64,000 nt of DNA from Mycobacterium saskatchewanense (GTDB taxonomy: Bacteria; Actinomycetota; Actinomycetes; Mycobacteriales; Mycobacteriaceae): assembly GCF_010729105.1 (NCBI RefSeq), contig NZ_AP022573.1:1364001-1428000 (forward strand), written 5' to 3'. The notes beneath the pieces were generated by a model, which ran no database searches, was not told where the DNA came from, and saw nothing but the letters and a program-made list of their open reading frames with translations. Shown here piece by piece: positions 26,290 to 34,693 of this stretch; the stretch's first letter is position 1, and each line of letters begins with the position of its first letter. The position numbers and the translations under genes are program-made.

Positions 26290-26945
26290 TCGCCGTCCGC
26301 CTGACCCGGCCGGGTCACGATCATGCGGACTGGTGTGGGGTCGAATGCGTTGCACGGGTTGTTGATCTGCGGGCAGTTCGACACCAGGACCAGCGTGTCG
26401 ATGTCCGCACGCAGCGCGACCCGCTTGCCCGGCGCGGACAGGCCGTCGACGATGCCGAGCGCGCCGTCGGGGTCCACGGGCACGTTCATGAACCAGTTGA
26501 TGTTGCTGGCAAGGTCCCGCGCGCCGAGGCCGTAGCGCGCGCCCTCGATCAGGAAGTTCTCCATGCAGCCGTGCTGGGCCCGGGTGTGCTGACCGTAGCG
26601 CAGGGTGTTGGACTCCTTGGAGCAAGCGCCGCCGAGGGTGTCGTGGGCACCCACCTCGTCGGCGACCACCGTCATCAGTGCGGCACCGGTGTCCGCGCGC
26701 AGCACCGATCCGGTGGTCAGGGTGATGCGCCCTTGCCGCGCAATGGTTTCCGGCGCCGAGTAGCGGACCGACGTGTCGACGGCGGAATAGAGTAGGCAGT
26801 CCACGGCCTGGTTGCCGGCGAGGTCGACGATGGTCAGCGCGTCGCCGGCGGCGACCACCGCCGACCACGCCGCGCGCGGGGCGACGGTCTGGTCGAGGAT
26901 CACCGCTCCGTTCACGAGCGCAGCGGTCGAGCAGCTCGTGGTCAC
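26286..26945 (-). CDS. DUF1989 protein, UAAP2 type (carboxyguanidine deiminase subunit)
   Basis: 219 residues of the urea-amidolyase-associated-protein type. Key blocks are IVDLAGNQAVDCLLYSA, DEVGAHDTLGGACSKESNT with the conserved Cys, HGCMENFLIEGARYGLG, and NINWFMNVPVDPDG. DUF1989 pairs next to a urea-type carboxylase form the carboxyguanidine deiminase CgdAB, converting carboxyguanidine to allophanate and ammonia. It overlaps both neighbours by 4 bp. This subunit keeps the Cys residues thought to bind metal; its partner does not. Confidence 0.87.
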   Translation of the reverse strand: MTTSCSTAALVNGAVILDQTVAPRAAWSAVVAAGDALTIVDLAGNQAVDCLLYSAVDTSVRYSAPETIARQGRITLTTGSVLRADTGAALMTVVADEVGAHDTLGGACSKESNTLRYGQHTRAQHGCMENFLIEGARYGLGARDLASNINWFMNVPVDPDGALGIVDGLSAPGKRVALRADIDTLVLVSNCPQINNPCNAFDPTPVRMIVTRPGQADGE

Positions 26946-27817
26946 AGCACTCCTCGGGCGGCTAGGTCGGCGTCGGTGTTGGCCACGGCCTGTCGGTGCT
27001 CGGGGCCCAGAGGGCCGACCAGGTCGCCGGCCACCAGCCGATCAAGGTCGGCCGGCGCGGTCCACGCGTGAAGCCGCAAGGGCGAACACGTGAATCGGGG
27101 CCTCGGGTCCAGGGGGTGAGCGGTGTTGGCGACCAGAACGATCGCGTCGACGTGCAGAAGCAAATCGACGTGGGTGCCCGGACCCGACGATCCCCGCCAA
27201 TCGAACGTGCCGTTCGATCCGACCCGAACACCCTGGAAGAACGACAGCGACGGCGGCAGATCACGTTGGGACAAACCGTGTTTGAGCGCCCCGAGCAAAA
27301 ACAGCTGGCGACCCGCCGGGGACGCCGACTCGGGCGCGCCGGATCCGTATTTCTCCTCGTTGCCCGCGAGCGTCGTCGTGCCCGTGAGGGCGTCGTGGGC
27401 ACCCGACGTGTCGGCGACGATCGTCGCCAGGACCCGGCCGAAGCCGCTCAGCAGCGGGTGTCCGGCGCCGAGGTAAGCCTGCCACGGCACCTTAACCGTG
27501 TCGGCGATGTTGAGCCGCTCGTGCGGGGCGTCGGCCCGGTGCAGCAACAGGTGCGCGCACGCGTTGCCGTCCGGGTCGGCCAGGCGGACACGGGTGCCAC
27601 GCGACAGGACGGCGGTGGTGTAGCCGCCGGGCGCCACCGTCTCCGACCACACCAACCGCTCGGCCGGGACGTCCAGCGGACGGGTCGGGCTTTCGCCGGC
27701 CGGGACGTGACGCATGAAGTCCGCGGTCCGCCCGTGCTGCGCCCGCGCGTGAGCGCGGGCGCCCGCCGTCGTGGCGGTCGACGACGCGCCGTGGGCCTCG
27801 GTCGTGTCAGCGGTCAC
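26942..27817 (-). CDS. DUF1989 protein, UAAP1 type (carboxyguanidine deiminase subunit)
   Basis: 291 residues. A GTG at 27817 with AGGG upstream is preferred over the longer open frame. The DUF1989 domain shows VLSRGTRVRLADPDGNACAHLLL, VADTSGAHDALTG, LFLLGALKHGLSQRDLPPSLSFF and VDLLLHVDAIVLVANTAHPLDP. It lacks the cysteines of its partner, as UAAP1 proteins do. It is the first gene of the operon, and the four genes overlap by 4 bp throughout, which implies co-translation and fixed stoichiometry. Predicted to act with the next gene on carboxyguanidine. Confidence 0.86.
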   Translation of the reverse strand: MTADTTEAHGASSTATTAGARAHARAQHGRTADFMRHVPAGESPTRPLDVPAERLVWSETVAPGGYTTAVLSRGTRVRLADPDGNACAHLLLHRADAPHERLNIADTVKVPWQAYLGAGHPLLSGFGRVLATIVADTSGAHDALTGTTTLAGNEEKYGSGAPESASPAGRQLFLLGALKHGLSQRDLPPSLSFFQGVRVGSNGTFDWRGSSGPGTHVDLLLHVDAIVLVANTAHPLDPRPRFTCSPLRLHAWTAPADLDRLVAGDLVGPLGPEHRQAVANTDADLAARGVL

Positions 27818-28160
27818 GGGCAATCCCTCGATCTCTCGCGGGCGGCGCCGCCCCCGGCCAATATCTATCAAGTGACAGTTTTGTCTGCACCAGACTAGCG
27901 CGCCCGGTGGCCTCGAGATCAACAGCAGAGGGCCCGCGTGCGAATTTGCTTACGCGAACGTAACATCCGGCCAGAATGGGTTGGCTGCCCCGAAGTGCCC
28001 GCCCCACCGCTACTCCCTGGCGGCGCGGCGGACATCCCTCGCTGTGAGGTGGACGACAGGAGCGCCACCGAGCACGCGAAAAGGCGGCCACCCGCTCGGC
28101 TACCGGCCGGATCGACGTGGCCGAGCCAACCGCGTTTGCCCCGCCTCGTAAGGTGACCGC
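27818..28160. promoter_or_regulatory. divergent region between the carboxylase operon and the esterase gene
   Basis: No gene and no second guanidine riboswitch seen. An inverted repeat GTCTG-CAC-CAGAC at 27883-27895, about 65 bp upstream of the operon start, is a candidate operator. Promoters for both directions should lie here. Confidence 0.4.
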
Positions 28161-29429
28161 ATGCAGAGAGCTCGAACCCTTCACCTCGCCCGGCAGATCG
28201 GGTCGCTCGGCGTCACGGCGGTCACCGCCATGTCGACGCTGAACGCCTACCGACCCCTGGCCCGCCGCGGGTACCTGTCGCTCTTCTCGTGGATCTTCGG
28301 CATGGTGGTCACCGAACTGCCCCTGCAGACCTTGGTGAGCCAGCTCGGTGGGCTCGCGCTGACGGCACGCCGGCTGACTCGGCCGGTGCGGGCGCTGGCC
28401 TGGCTGGTCGCCGGTGTGTCGGCGCTGGGACTCATGAACTTCAGCCGCTCCGGCCACCGGGCCAACATTCCGCTCAACCAGGCCCTCGACGACGCGCTCG
28501 GACCCGACCGCCGCACCGAGTCGGGGGACCTCTGGCGCCGGCCGGAGGGCGCCGGCACCGCCAAGACGCCGGGGCTGCTGCGAATGCTGCGGGTCTACGG
28601 CGACTACGCCCACGACTCGAACATCAGCTACGGCGAATTCGGCAGGGCCAACCACCTGGACATCTGGCGGCGCCCCGACCTCGACCCCAACGGTCAGGCG
28701 CCGGTCCTCTTCCAGATCCCGGGCGGGGCTTGGACCACGGGAAACAAACGCGGGCAAGCACATCCGCTGATGAGCCACCTCGCCGAGCTGGGATGGATCT
28801 GTGTTGCAATCAACTACCGGCACAGCCCGCGCAACACCTGGCCCGACCACATCGTCGACGTCAAGCGCTCCCTCGCGTGGGTCAAGGAACACATCGCCGA
28901 CTACGGGGGCGACACCGAATTCATCGCGATTACCGGCGGTTCGGCCGGCGGCCACCTGTCGTCGCTGGCGGCGCTGACCCCCAACGTGGCGCAGTTCCAG
29001 CCGGGATTCGAGGGCGCCGACACCCGGGTGCAGGCCGCGGTGCCGTTCTACGGCGTCTACGACTTCACGCGCTTCAACGACGCCATGCACCCGATGATGC
29101 CAGGCCTGCTGGTGAAATCGGTGATGAAGCAACGGCCCTCGACCAACCTGCAGGTCTACCGCGACGCGTCGCCGATCGACCATGTGTCCGAGGACGCTCC
29201 GCCGTTCTTCGTGCTGCACGGCCAGAACGACTCGCTGGTCCCCGTGGAGCAGGCCCGCGCCTTCGTCCACGAGCTGCGGGAAGTCAGCAAGCAGCCCGTC
29301 GCTTACGCCGAATTGCCCTACACGCAGCACGCTTTCGACATCTTCGGCTCGGCGCGCGCGGCGCACACGGCGGTCGCCGTCGAGCAGTTCCTGGCCGAGG
29401 TCTACGCGGGCAAGACGGCCACGGCGTAG
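28161..29429 (+). CDS. alpha/beta-hydrolase carboxylesterase (LipC-like)
   Basis: 422 residues. AAGGTGA precedes the ATG. An N-terminal hydrophobic stretch of about 100 residues with two or three membrane-like segments (SLFSWIFGMVVTELPLQTL, ALAWLVAGVSALGL) precedes the catalytic domain. Oxyanion-hole motif PGGAW, nucleophile motif GGSAGG, acid in HGQNDSLVP and His in YTQHAFD are all in place. It resembles mycobacterial cell-envelope esterases of the LipC/LipO type. Substrates are probably short acyl esters. Confidence 0.87.
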   Translation: MQRARTLHLARQIGSLGVTAVTAMSTLNAYRPLARRGYLSLFSWIFGMVVTELPLQTLVSQLGGLALTARRLTRPVRALAWLVAGVSALGLMNFSRSGHRANIPLNQALDDALGPDRRTESGDLWRRPEGAGTAKTPGLLRMLRVYGDYAHDSNISYGEFGRANHLDIWRRPDLDPNGQAPVLFQIPGGAWTTGNKRGQAHPLMSHLAELGWICVAINYRHSPRNTWPDHIVDVKRSLAWVKEHIADYGGDTEFIAITGGSAGGHLSSLAALTPNVAQFQPGFEGADTRVQAAVPFYGVYDFTRFNDAMHPMMPGLLVKSVMKQRPSTNLQVYRDASPIDHVSEDAPPFFVLHGQNDSLVPVEQARAFVHELREVSKQPVAYAELPYTQHAFDIFGSARAAHTAVAVEQFLAEVYAGKTATA

Positions 29430-29448
29430 GCCCGCCGCCACGCGTCTG

Positions 29449-29883
29449 CTATCGGACCGTCACGGTCGCCGTGTAGGTGCACGTCGGCTTGGGATCCTTG
29501 CCGACGATGCTGGCGTAGGAGGTGGTGATCGTCGTCGTGCCGGGCTTCTGCGCGGTGAACGTCCACACCTCGGTGCCGGGGGCGCCCAGCGCGTCGGTGG
29601 TCGGCTGCACGAACGCGTGGCTCTCCTGCTTAAGGACCGACGGCTCACCGATCTTCATGTCGGGTTTCCAGCGGTACGGCGTCGTGTAATTGGAGCCCAG
29701 CTTGACGGTCAGCGTGTTGCCGACGGCCAGATCGATACTCTGGGTGATGGCGCTCTGCTTGAGAACATCGTCCATCGGGACCTGCAGGATCTTGGCCGAC
29801 GGCGGATTCCGGGACGCGAAGTGACAGCCCGCCACCGTCGACGAGGCGAGTAGGGCGACTGCCACCAGCAGCCTGATCTTCAC
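29449..29883 (-). CDS. chagasin-like (I42) peptidase inhibitor lipoprotein
   Basis: 144 residues from a GTG at 29883 with AAGGGGG upstream. A lipoprotein signal with lipobox VAGC lies at residues about 17-20. The chagasin fold is suggested by GSNYTTPYRW (loop matching NPTTGYxW) and by GAPGTEVWTFTAQKPGTTTI. Family members inhibit papain-like cysteine proteases. The mature protein would be anchored on the outer face of the membrane. It is convergent with the esterase gene, 19 bp apart. Confidence 0.8.
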   Translation of the reverse strand: MKIRLLVAVALLASSTVAGCHFASRNPPSAKILQVPMDDVLKQSAITQSIDLAVGNTLTVKLGSNYTTPYRWKPDMKIGEPSVLKQESHAFVQPTTDALGAPGTEVWTFTAQKPGTTTITTSYASIVGKDPKPTCTYTATVTVR

Positions 29884-29991
29884 GCGAATCCCCCTTCGGT
29901 TCGGCTCAGAACTTAATATTCCAGGCCGGCGGGCGGACAAGAGGCCACCGTTTGGGCGTCGCGTTTGCTGACGGTCGGGTAGCTTCTGTGC

Positions 29992-31080
29992 ATGTTCGGC
30001 ATCATCCGGCCCTGCCGGCGCCGGCTCGGCGCTGAGCTCGCGGCGGCCTGGACAGCCCAATTGTGCGGATTGTGCCTGGCCCTGCGCGACGACTACGGCC
30101 AGGTGGCGCGGGTGGCCACCAACTACGACGGGCTCGTCGTCTCCTTGCTGGTCGAGGCGCAGTCAACCTCGCAACCCACCCGCCGCAGGGCCGGGCCGTG
30201 CCCGCTGCGCGCGATGCGCCGGGCCGACGTCGCGACCGGCGAGTGCGTGCGGCTGGCCGCGGTGGTGTCGCTGGCGCTGGCCGCAGCGAAGGTGCGCGAC
30301 CACGCCGAAGACCGCGACGGCATCGCCGGCGTGGCCGCGGTGCGGCCCGCGGCGCGCCGCCTCGCCGAGCGCTGGGTGCGCCAGGGCGCCGACGCCGGCC
30401 CCACCCTGGGGTTCAACACCGGCGTGCTGGTCGCCGCGATGGGCCGGCAGGCCGACCTGGAGGCGGCGGCCGGCCCCGGCAGCCCCCTGCTGGCGGTGAC
30501 CGAGCCCACCGAGACCGCCGTCGCCGCCGCCTTCGCGCACACCGCCGTGCTGGCCGGCCGCCCGGGCAACCAGGAGCCGCTGGGCGAGGTCGGCCGGCTG
30601 TTCGGCCGGGTGGCGCACCTGCTCGACGCGGTCGAGGACTACCGCGAGGACGCGGCGCGCCGCAGGTGGAACCCCATGGCCGCGACGGCGACGCCCTTCG
30701 AGGCCGTCCGCGCGCTGTGTGACGACGCGGCGCTGGGCATCGAGTTGGCCCTGTCCGACGTGGAGTTCACCGACCGGCGCCTCGTCCACCGGTTGCTGAC
30801 GGGCGAAATCCGTCGGGCCGTGTCGCGCACGTTCACGCGGGTCGGCTACCCGGGCGGAGTCGAGGACCCCAATCCGCGCAAGTCCCGCCGCGGCCAGCAG
30901 GAGCCCATCAACTTCGCCAACGAGCCGGGTGCGGCACCCGAGACGCCCGACCCCGGCCCGCGCGGCCGCAGGCGGGGCGGAGACGGGGGGAGCACCTGCA
31001 TCTGCTGCTGCGACAGCTGCGACTGCTGCTGCTGCGACGACGCCTGTTGCGAGTGCGGGGACTGCTGCGACTGCACGTAG
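29992..31080 (+). CDS. DUF5685 family protein with 15-cysteine C-terminal tail
   Basis: 362 residues. It starts MFGIIRPCRRRLG and has AQLCGLCLALRDDYG, the hallmarks of actinobacterial DUF5685, which may bind metal through its N-terminal cysteines. The body is helical and Ala-rich. The last 29 residues contain 15 Cys and 7 acidic residues (runs such as CICCCDSCDCCCC), a strikingly metallothionein-like tail. Function unknown; metal or Fe-S binding is plausible. Confidence 0.8.
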   Translation: MFGIIRPCRRRLGAELAAAWTAQLCGLCLALRDDYGQVARVATNYDGLVVSLLVEAQSTSQPTRRRAGPCPLRAMRRADVATGECVRLAAVVSLALAAAKVRDHAEDRDGIAGVAAVRPAARRLAERWVRQGADAGPTLGFNTGVLVAAMGRQADLEAAAGPGSPLLAVTEPTETAVAAAFAHTAVLAGRPGNQEPLGEVGRLFGRVAHLLDAVEDYREDAARRRWNPMAATATPFEAVRALCDDAALGIELALSDVEFTDRRLVHRLLTGEIRRAVSRTFTRVGYPGGVEDPNPRKSRRGQQEPINFANEPGAAPETPDPGPRGRRRGGDGGSTCICCCDSCDCCCCDDACCECGDCCDCT

Positions 31081-31213
31081 CGATAGCGCATCCCCATCGC
31101 TCTAACCGGTCACGTGTCGCACTCCAGGTTGGTACCAATGGGGCCCGTGTGGCCGCTGCGCTCACCGACGTGATCGAAACCCCACGGCGCGCAAGTCGAG
31201 CCGGTCCGGCAGG

Positions 31214-32815
31214 ATGGGTTCGGTGTTTGGCCTCGTCCTCATCGTCTCGCTCGTGTCCACCGTCATCGTGGGGACGGTCATCGGCCGGCGCTACCGCGTC
31301 GGCCCCCCGGTGCTGCTCATCCTGCTCGGCACGTTGCTGGGCCTGATTCCTGCGTTCGCCCACGTCCAGGTCAACGGTGAGATCGTCCTGCTGCTGTTCC
31401 TGCCGGCCATCCTTTATTGGGAGGGCTTGGGCATCAGCATCCGCGAGATCCGCAAGAACCTGCGCATCATCGTCTTCCTGAGCGTGGCCCTCGTCATCGT
31501 CACCGCGTTTGCGGTGTCGTGGACGGCGCGGGCGCTGGGCATGGAGTCGCACGCGGCGGCCGTCCTGGGCGCCGTGCTCTCCCCCACCGACGCCGCGGCC
31601 GTGGCCGGCCTCGCCAAGAAGCTGCCCCGCCGGTCGCTGACCGTGCTCAAGGCCGAGAGTCTCATCAACGACGGCACCGCGCTGGTGCTATTCGCCGTGA
31701 GCGTCCACGTCGCAATCGGCGGGGCCGCGATCACCCCGTTCGACCTGACCGTCCGGTTCATCGTCTCCTATCTCGGTGGGATCGCCGCCGGGCTGCTCGT
31801 CGGCGGACTCGCCACCCTGGTGCGCAAGCGCATCGACGCGCCGCAGGAGGAGGGCGCGCTGAGCCTGCTGACACCGTTCGCGGCGTTCCTGCTGGCGCAG
31901 GCGGTCGACTGCAGCGGCGTCGTCGCGGTCATGGTGGCGGCCCTGGTGCTCGCCTACGCCGGGCCGATCGTGATCCGTGCCCGCTCCCGCCTGCAGGCCT
32001 ACGGGTTCTGGGACATCACGACGTTCTTGCTGAACGGCTCGCTGTGGGTGTTCGTCGGGGTTCAGATCCCGGGCGCGCTGCGCGGGGTGTCCAACATCGA
32101 TGGCGGCCTGCCCCACGCCGCATTCATCGCGCTCGCCGTCACCGGCGTCGTGATCCTCTCCCGCATCTTCTGGGGCGAGATCACGACCGTCCTGCTGCGC
32201 GTCATCGACCGACGCGAGGTTCAGCGCGCCCGTCGCGTCGACTGGCGGATGCGGTTCGTCACCGTCTGGGCGGGCTTCCGCGGGGCGGTTTCGCTGGCCG
32301 CGGCGCTGGCCGTGCCGATGACCACCCTCAGCGGCGCGCCCTTCCCGGACCGCAGCCTGCTCATCTTCATCGTCGTATTCGTGATCCTGGTGACCGTGCT
32401 GGTGCAGGGCAGCTCGCTGCCGGCCGTGGTCCGCTGGGCCCGCATCCCCGACGACGTGGCCCACACCGAGGAGCTGCAGCTCGCGCGGACGAGGGGCGTT
32501 CAGGCCGCGCTCGACGCGCTGCCGATGGTCGCCGACGAAGTGGGCATCAGCGACGAGCTGCGCCGACGGCTGCAGAAGGAATACGAGGAGAAAGCCGCGG
32601 TGGCCATCGCCACCGAGAACGATTCGCCGGACAACCGCCTGCTCAAGGGCAAGGAGAAGGTGCGCCAGGTGCGGCTCGGCGTGCTCGAACACAAGCGCCG
32701 GGAGATCACCGCCCTGCGTAACCAGAACCTCATCGACGACATCGTGCTGCGCGAGCTGCAGGAAGAGATGGACCTGGAGGAAGTCCAGCTCCTCAACGCG
32801 GCCGACAGTGACTGA
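31214..32815 (+). CDS. CPA1-family Na+/H+ antiporter
   Basis: 533 residues with about 12 hydrophobic segments and a C-terminal cytosolic helical domain of about 120 residues. The acid-rich exchange motifs are SPTDAAAV (helix 5) and LINDGTALVLF (helix 6), as in NhaP/NHE-type exchangers. The tail has the Arg/Glu-rich RRLQKEYEEKAA helices often seen in actinobacterial members. The ATG at 31214 has AGG immediately before it; the GTG at 31223 has better Shine-Dalgarno spacing and may be the true start. Confidence 0.9.
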   Translation: MGSVFGLVLIVSLVSTVIVGTVIGRRYRVGPPVLLILLGTLLGLIPAFAHVQVNGEIVLLLFLPAILYWEGLGISIREIRKNLRIIVFLSVALVIVTAFAVSWTARALGMESHAAAVLGAVLSPTDAAAVAGLAKKLPRRSLTVLKAESLINDGTALVLFAVSVHVAIGGAAITPFDLTVRFIVSYLGGIAAGLLVGGLATLVRKRIDAPQEEGALSLLTPFAAFLLAQAVDCSGVVAVMVAALVLAYAGPIVIRARSRLQAYGFWDITTFLLNGSLWVFVGVQIPGALRGVSNIDGGLPHAAFIALAVTGVVILSRIFWGEITTVLLRVIDRREVQRARRVDWRMRFVTVWAGFRGAVSLAAALAVPMTTLSGAPFPDRSLLIFIVVFVILVTVLVQGSSLPAVVRWARIPDDVAHTEELQLARTRGVQAALDALPMVADEVGISDELRRRLQKEYEEKAAVAIATENDSPDNRLLKGKEKVRQVRLGVLEHKRREITALRNQNLIDDIVLRELQEEMDLEEVQLLNAADSD

Positions 32816-32828
32816 CAGCGGCTAAGGC

Positions 32829-33989
32829 GTGTTGCAGACGGTCGCTATCCGCGGCTACCGCTCCCTTCGAGAGGTGGTCCTGCCGCTGGGTCGGCTGTCG
32901 CTCATCACGGGCGCCAACGGCGCCGGCAAGTCGTCGCTGTACCGGGCGCTGCGGCTGCTGGCCGATTGCGGCCGCGGCGAAGTGATCGGCTCACTGGCGC
33001 GCGAGGGCGGCCTGCAGTCGGTGCTGTGGGCGGGGCCCGAGCAGACGAGCGGCGCCCGGCGGACCGGCACGACCGAGGGAACCGCCCGGACCCGGCCGGT
33101 GTCCCTCGAATTGGGCTTCGCCGCGGACGATTTCGGGTATCTGGTGGATCTCGGCATGCCGCAGATGGCCGGGCCCGGATCGGAATTCGCCCGCGACCCG
33201 GAGATCAAGCGGGAGGCGCTGTTCGCCGGGCCGGTGTTGCGCAACGCCACCACACTGGTGCGCCGAACTCGCGATTACGCCGAAGTGAGCGCCGAATCCG
33301 GCCGCGGCTTCGACGAGTTGTGCCGCAACTTGCCGTCCTATCGCAGCGTCCTCACCGAGTACGCGCATCCGCAGGCCCTCCCCGAGCTGGCGGCCGTGCG
33401 CGAACGACTGCGCGGGTGGCGGTTTTACGACGGCTTCCGCGTCGACGCGGGCGCGCCCGCGCGGCGGCCGCAGATCGGTACGCGGACCCCGGTGCTCGCC
33501 GACGACGGCAGCGACGTCGCCGCCGCCATCCAGACGATCGTCGAAGCGGGTCTCGATGACCTGCACCGCATCGTCGCCGACGCGTTCGACGGCGCGACAG
33601 TCTCGGTCGCCGTCAGCGACGGCCTGTTCGACCTCCAGCTGCGGCAGCGCGGCATGCTGCGTCCGCTCCGGTCGGCGGAATTGTCCGACGGCACAATGCG
33701 TTTCCTGCTCTGGGCCGCCGCGCTGCTGAGCCCGCAACCCCCCTCGCTGATGGTCCTCAACGAACCCGAGACCTCCCTGCACCCGAGCCTCGTGCGTCCG
33801 CTGGCCTCGCTGATCCGCACCGCCGCCGAGCAGACTCAGGTCGTGGTGGTCACCCATTCCCGCGCCCTGTTGACCGGGACCGCGACGAGCGACGCCGCCG
33901 AGATCGAGCTCTTCAAGGAGTGGGGCGAGACCCGCGTCGCGGGGCAGGAGCTGCTGAGCACGCCTCCGTGGGACTGGGGCAAACGCTAG
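32829..33989 (+). CDS. AAA-family ATPase (OLD/SMC-like, RecF-type)
   Basis: 386 residues. TGANGAGKSSLYRAL near residue 30 is the Walker A motif. LSDGTMRFLLWAAALL is the ABC-type signature, SLMVLNEPETSLHP is Walker B, and VVVVTHSRALL is the switch His. There is no long coiled coil and no attached nuclease domain. Such stand-alone AAA_21 ATPases are common in actinobacteria, with roles in DNA repair, defence or toxin systems; no partner gene is next to it. It starts 13 bp after the antiporter stop. Confidence 0.85.
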   Translation: MLQTVAIRGYRSLREVVLPLGRLSLITGANGAGKSSLYRALRLLADCGRGEVIGSLAREGGLQSVLWAGPEQTSGARRTGTTEGTARTRPVSLELGFAADDFGYLVDLGMPQMAGPGSEFARDPEIKREALFAGPVLRNATTLVRRTRDYAEVSAESGRGFDELCRNLPSYRSVLTEYAHPQALPELAAVRERLRGWRFYDGFRVDAGAPARRPQIGTRTPVLADDGSDVAAAIQTIVEAGLDDLHRIVADAFDGATVSVAVSDGLFDLQLRQRGMLRPLRSAELSDGTMRFLLWAAALLSPQPPSLMVLNEPETSLHPSLVRPLASLIRTAAEQTQVVVVTHSRALLTGTATSDAAEIELFKEWGETRVAGQELLSTPPWDWGKR

Positions 33990-33993
33990 ACAA

Positions 33994-34025
33994 TTGCACG
34001 ATGGGCAATCTTGCCCATCGTGCAA
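33994..34025. promoter_or_regulatory. perfect 15-bp-arm inverted repeat, TetR operator candidate
   Basis: TTGCACGATGGGCAA and TTGCCCATCGTGCAA are exact reverse complements separated by TC (32 bp in all). It ends 20 bp before the ATG of the following TetR gene. The 2-bp spacer would be too tight for a hairpin loop, so an operator is more likely than a terminator, though it also sits just after the ATPase stop. Confidence 0.75.
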
Positions 34026-34045
34026 CTTTCGCTTACCGTGGCGGC

Positions 34046-34693
34046 ATGCCCGAACGACCGCACGGACTGCGGGAGCGCAAGAAGGCGGACACCCGGCGCG
34101 CGCTGAGCGACGCCGCGCTGCAGCTGGCATTCGAGCGCGGGATGGAGCGCGTGACGCGCGACGACATCGCGAACCTGGCCGGGGTGTCGTTGCGCACGTT
34201 CAACAACTACTTCACCGGCAAGTATGAAGCCCTCGCCTACCGGCAGGCCGAGCGCACGCGGCGCGCGATCGCCGCCCTTCGAGAGCGACCCTCCGAAGAA
34301 CCGCTGTGGACGTCGATCGCTCACGTGGTGCTCGAGGCCCTGGAAGCCGATTTCGGTGACGTCCGCGGCGAGGAGAACCTGGTGCCGAGCCGCGAGGAAC
34401 TCGTGGAAATCCGCAAGTTGCTGATGAATCCTCGGGTGCGGAACGCATTGCCGCAGGACCTTTCCGACGGATGGCTCCGGGCGATCGCTGAACGCACCGG
34501 CACCGACCCCGAGCGCGACCTGTACCCGCGGCTGGTGGCGGCCGTAGTGCGCGCGGTCGGTGACGCGGCGGCGGAAACTTATGTGCGGGCGGATCCGCCC
34601 GTGCCGATCACCGAATTAATTCGCTCGGGCTTCGCCGCGGTCAGCGCGGGGTTACCCGAACCCACCAGAAGTGAGGCGGCGCAACATGACTGA
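34046..34693 (+). CDS. TetR-family regulator of the adjacent monooxygenase
   Basis: 215 residues from the ATG at 34046. A TetR HTH opens the protein: RRALSDAALQLAFERGMERV, then DDIANLAGVSLRTFNNYFTGK. Its 3' end overlaps the start of the monooxygenase gene by 8 bp, so the pair is co-transcribed. The perfect palindrome just upstream implies autoregulation of the unit. Ligand unknown, probably the substrate of the monooxygenase. Confidence 0.9.
   Translation: MPERPHGLRERKKADTRRALSDAALQLAFERGMERVTRDDIANLAGVSLRTFNNYFTGKYEALAYRQAERTRRAIAALRERPSEEPLWTSIAHVVLEALEADFGDVRGEENLVPSREELVEIRKLLMNPRVRNALPQDLSDGWLRAIAERTGTDPERDLYPRLVAAVVRAVGDAAAETYVRADPPVPITELIRSGFAAVSAGLPEPTRSEAAQHD

Noticed and set aside
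27818..28160. Second guanidine riboswitch before the carboxylase operon
   Set aside because: No CTAGGGTTCCG, GGTCCGAG or AAAGCCCGG blocks on the minus strand of this gap.
27807..29441. 544-codon minus-strand open frame
   Set aside because: Antisense to the esterase gene, which has full catalytic motifs; the composition is not protein-like.
33994..34025. Palindrome as a rho-independent terminator
   Set aside because: The 2-bp spacer is too short for a loop, no U-run follows, and the site abuts a TetR gene; an operator fits better.
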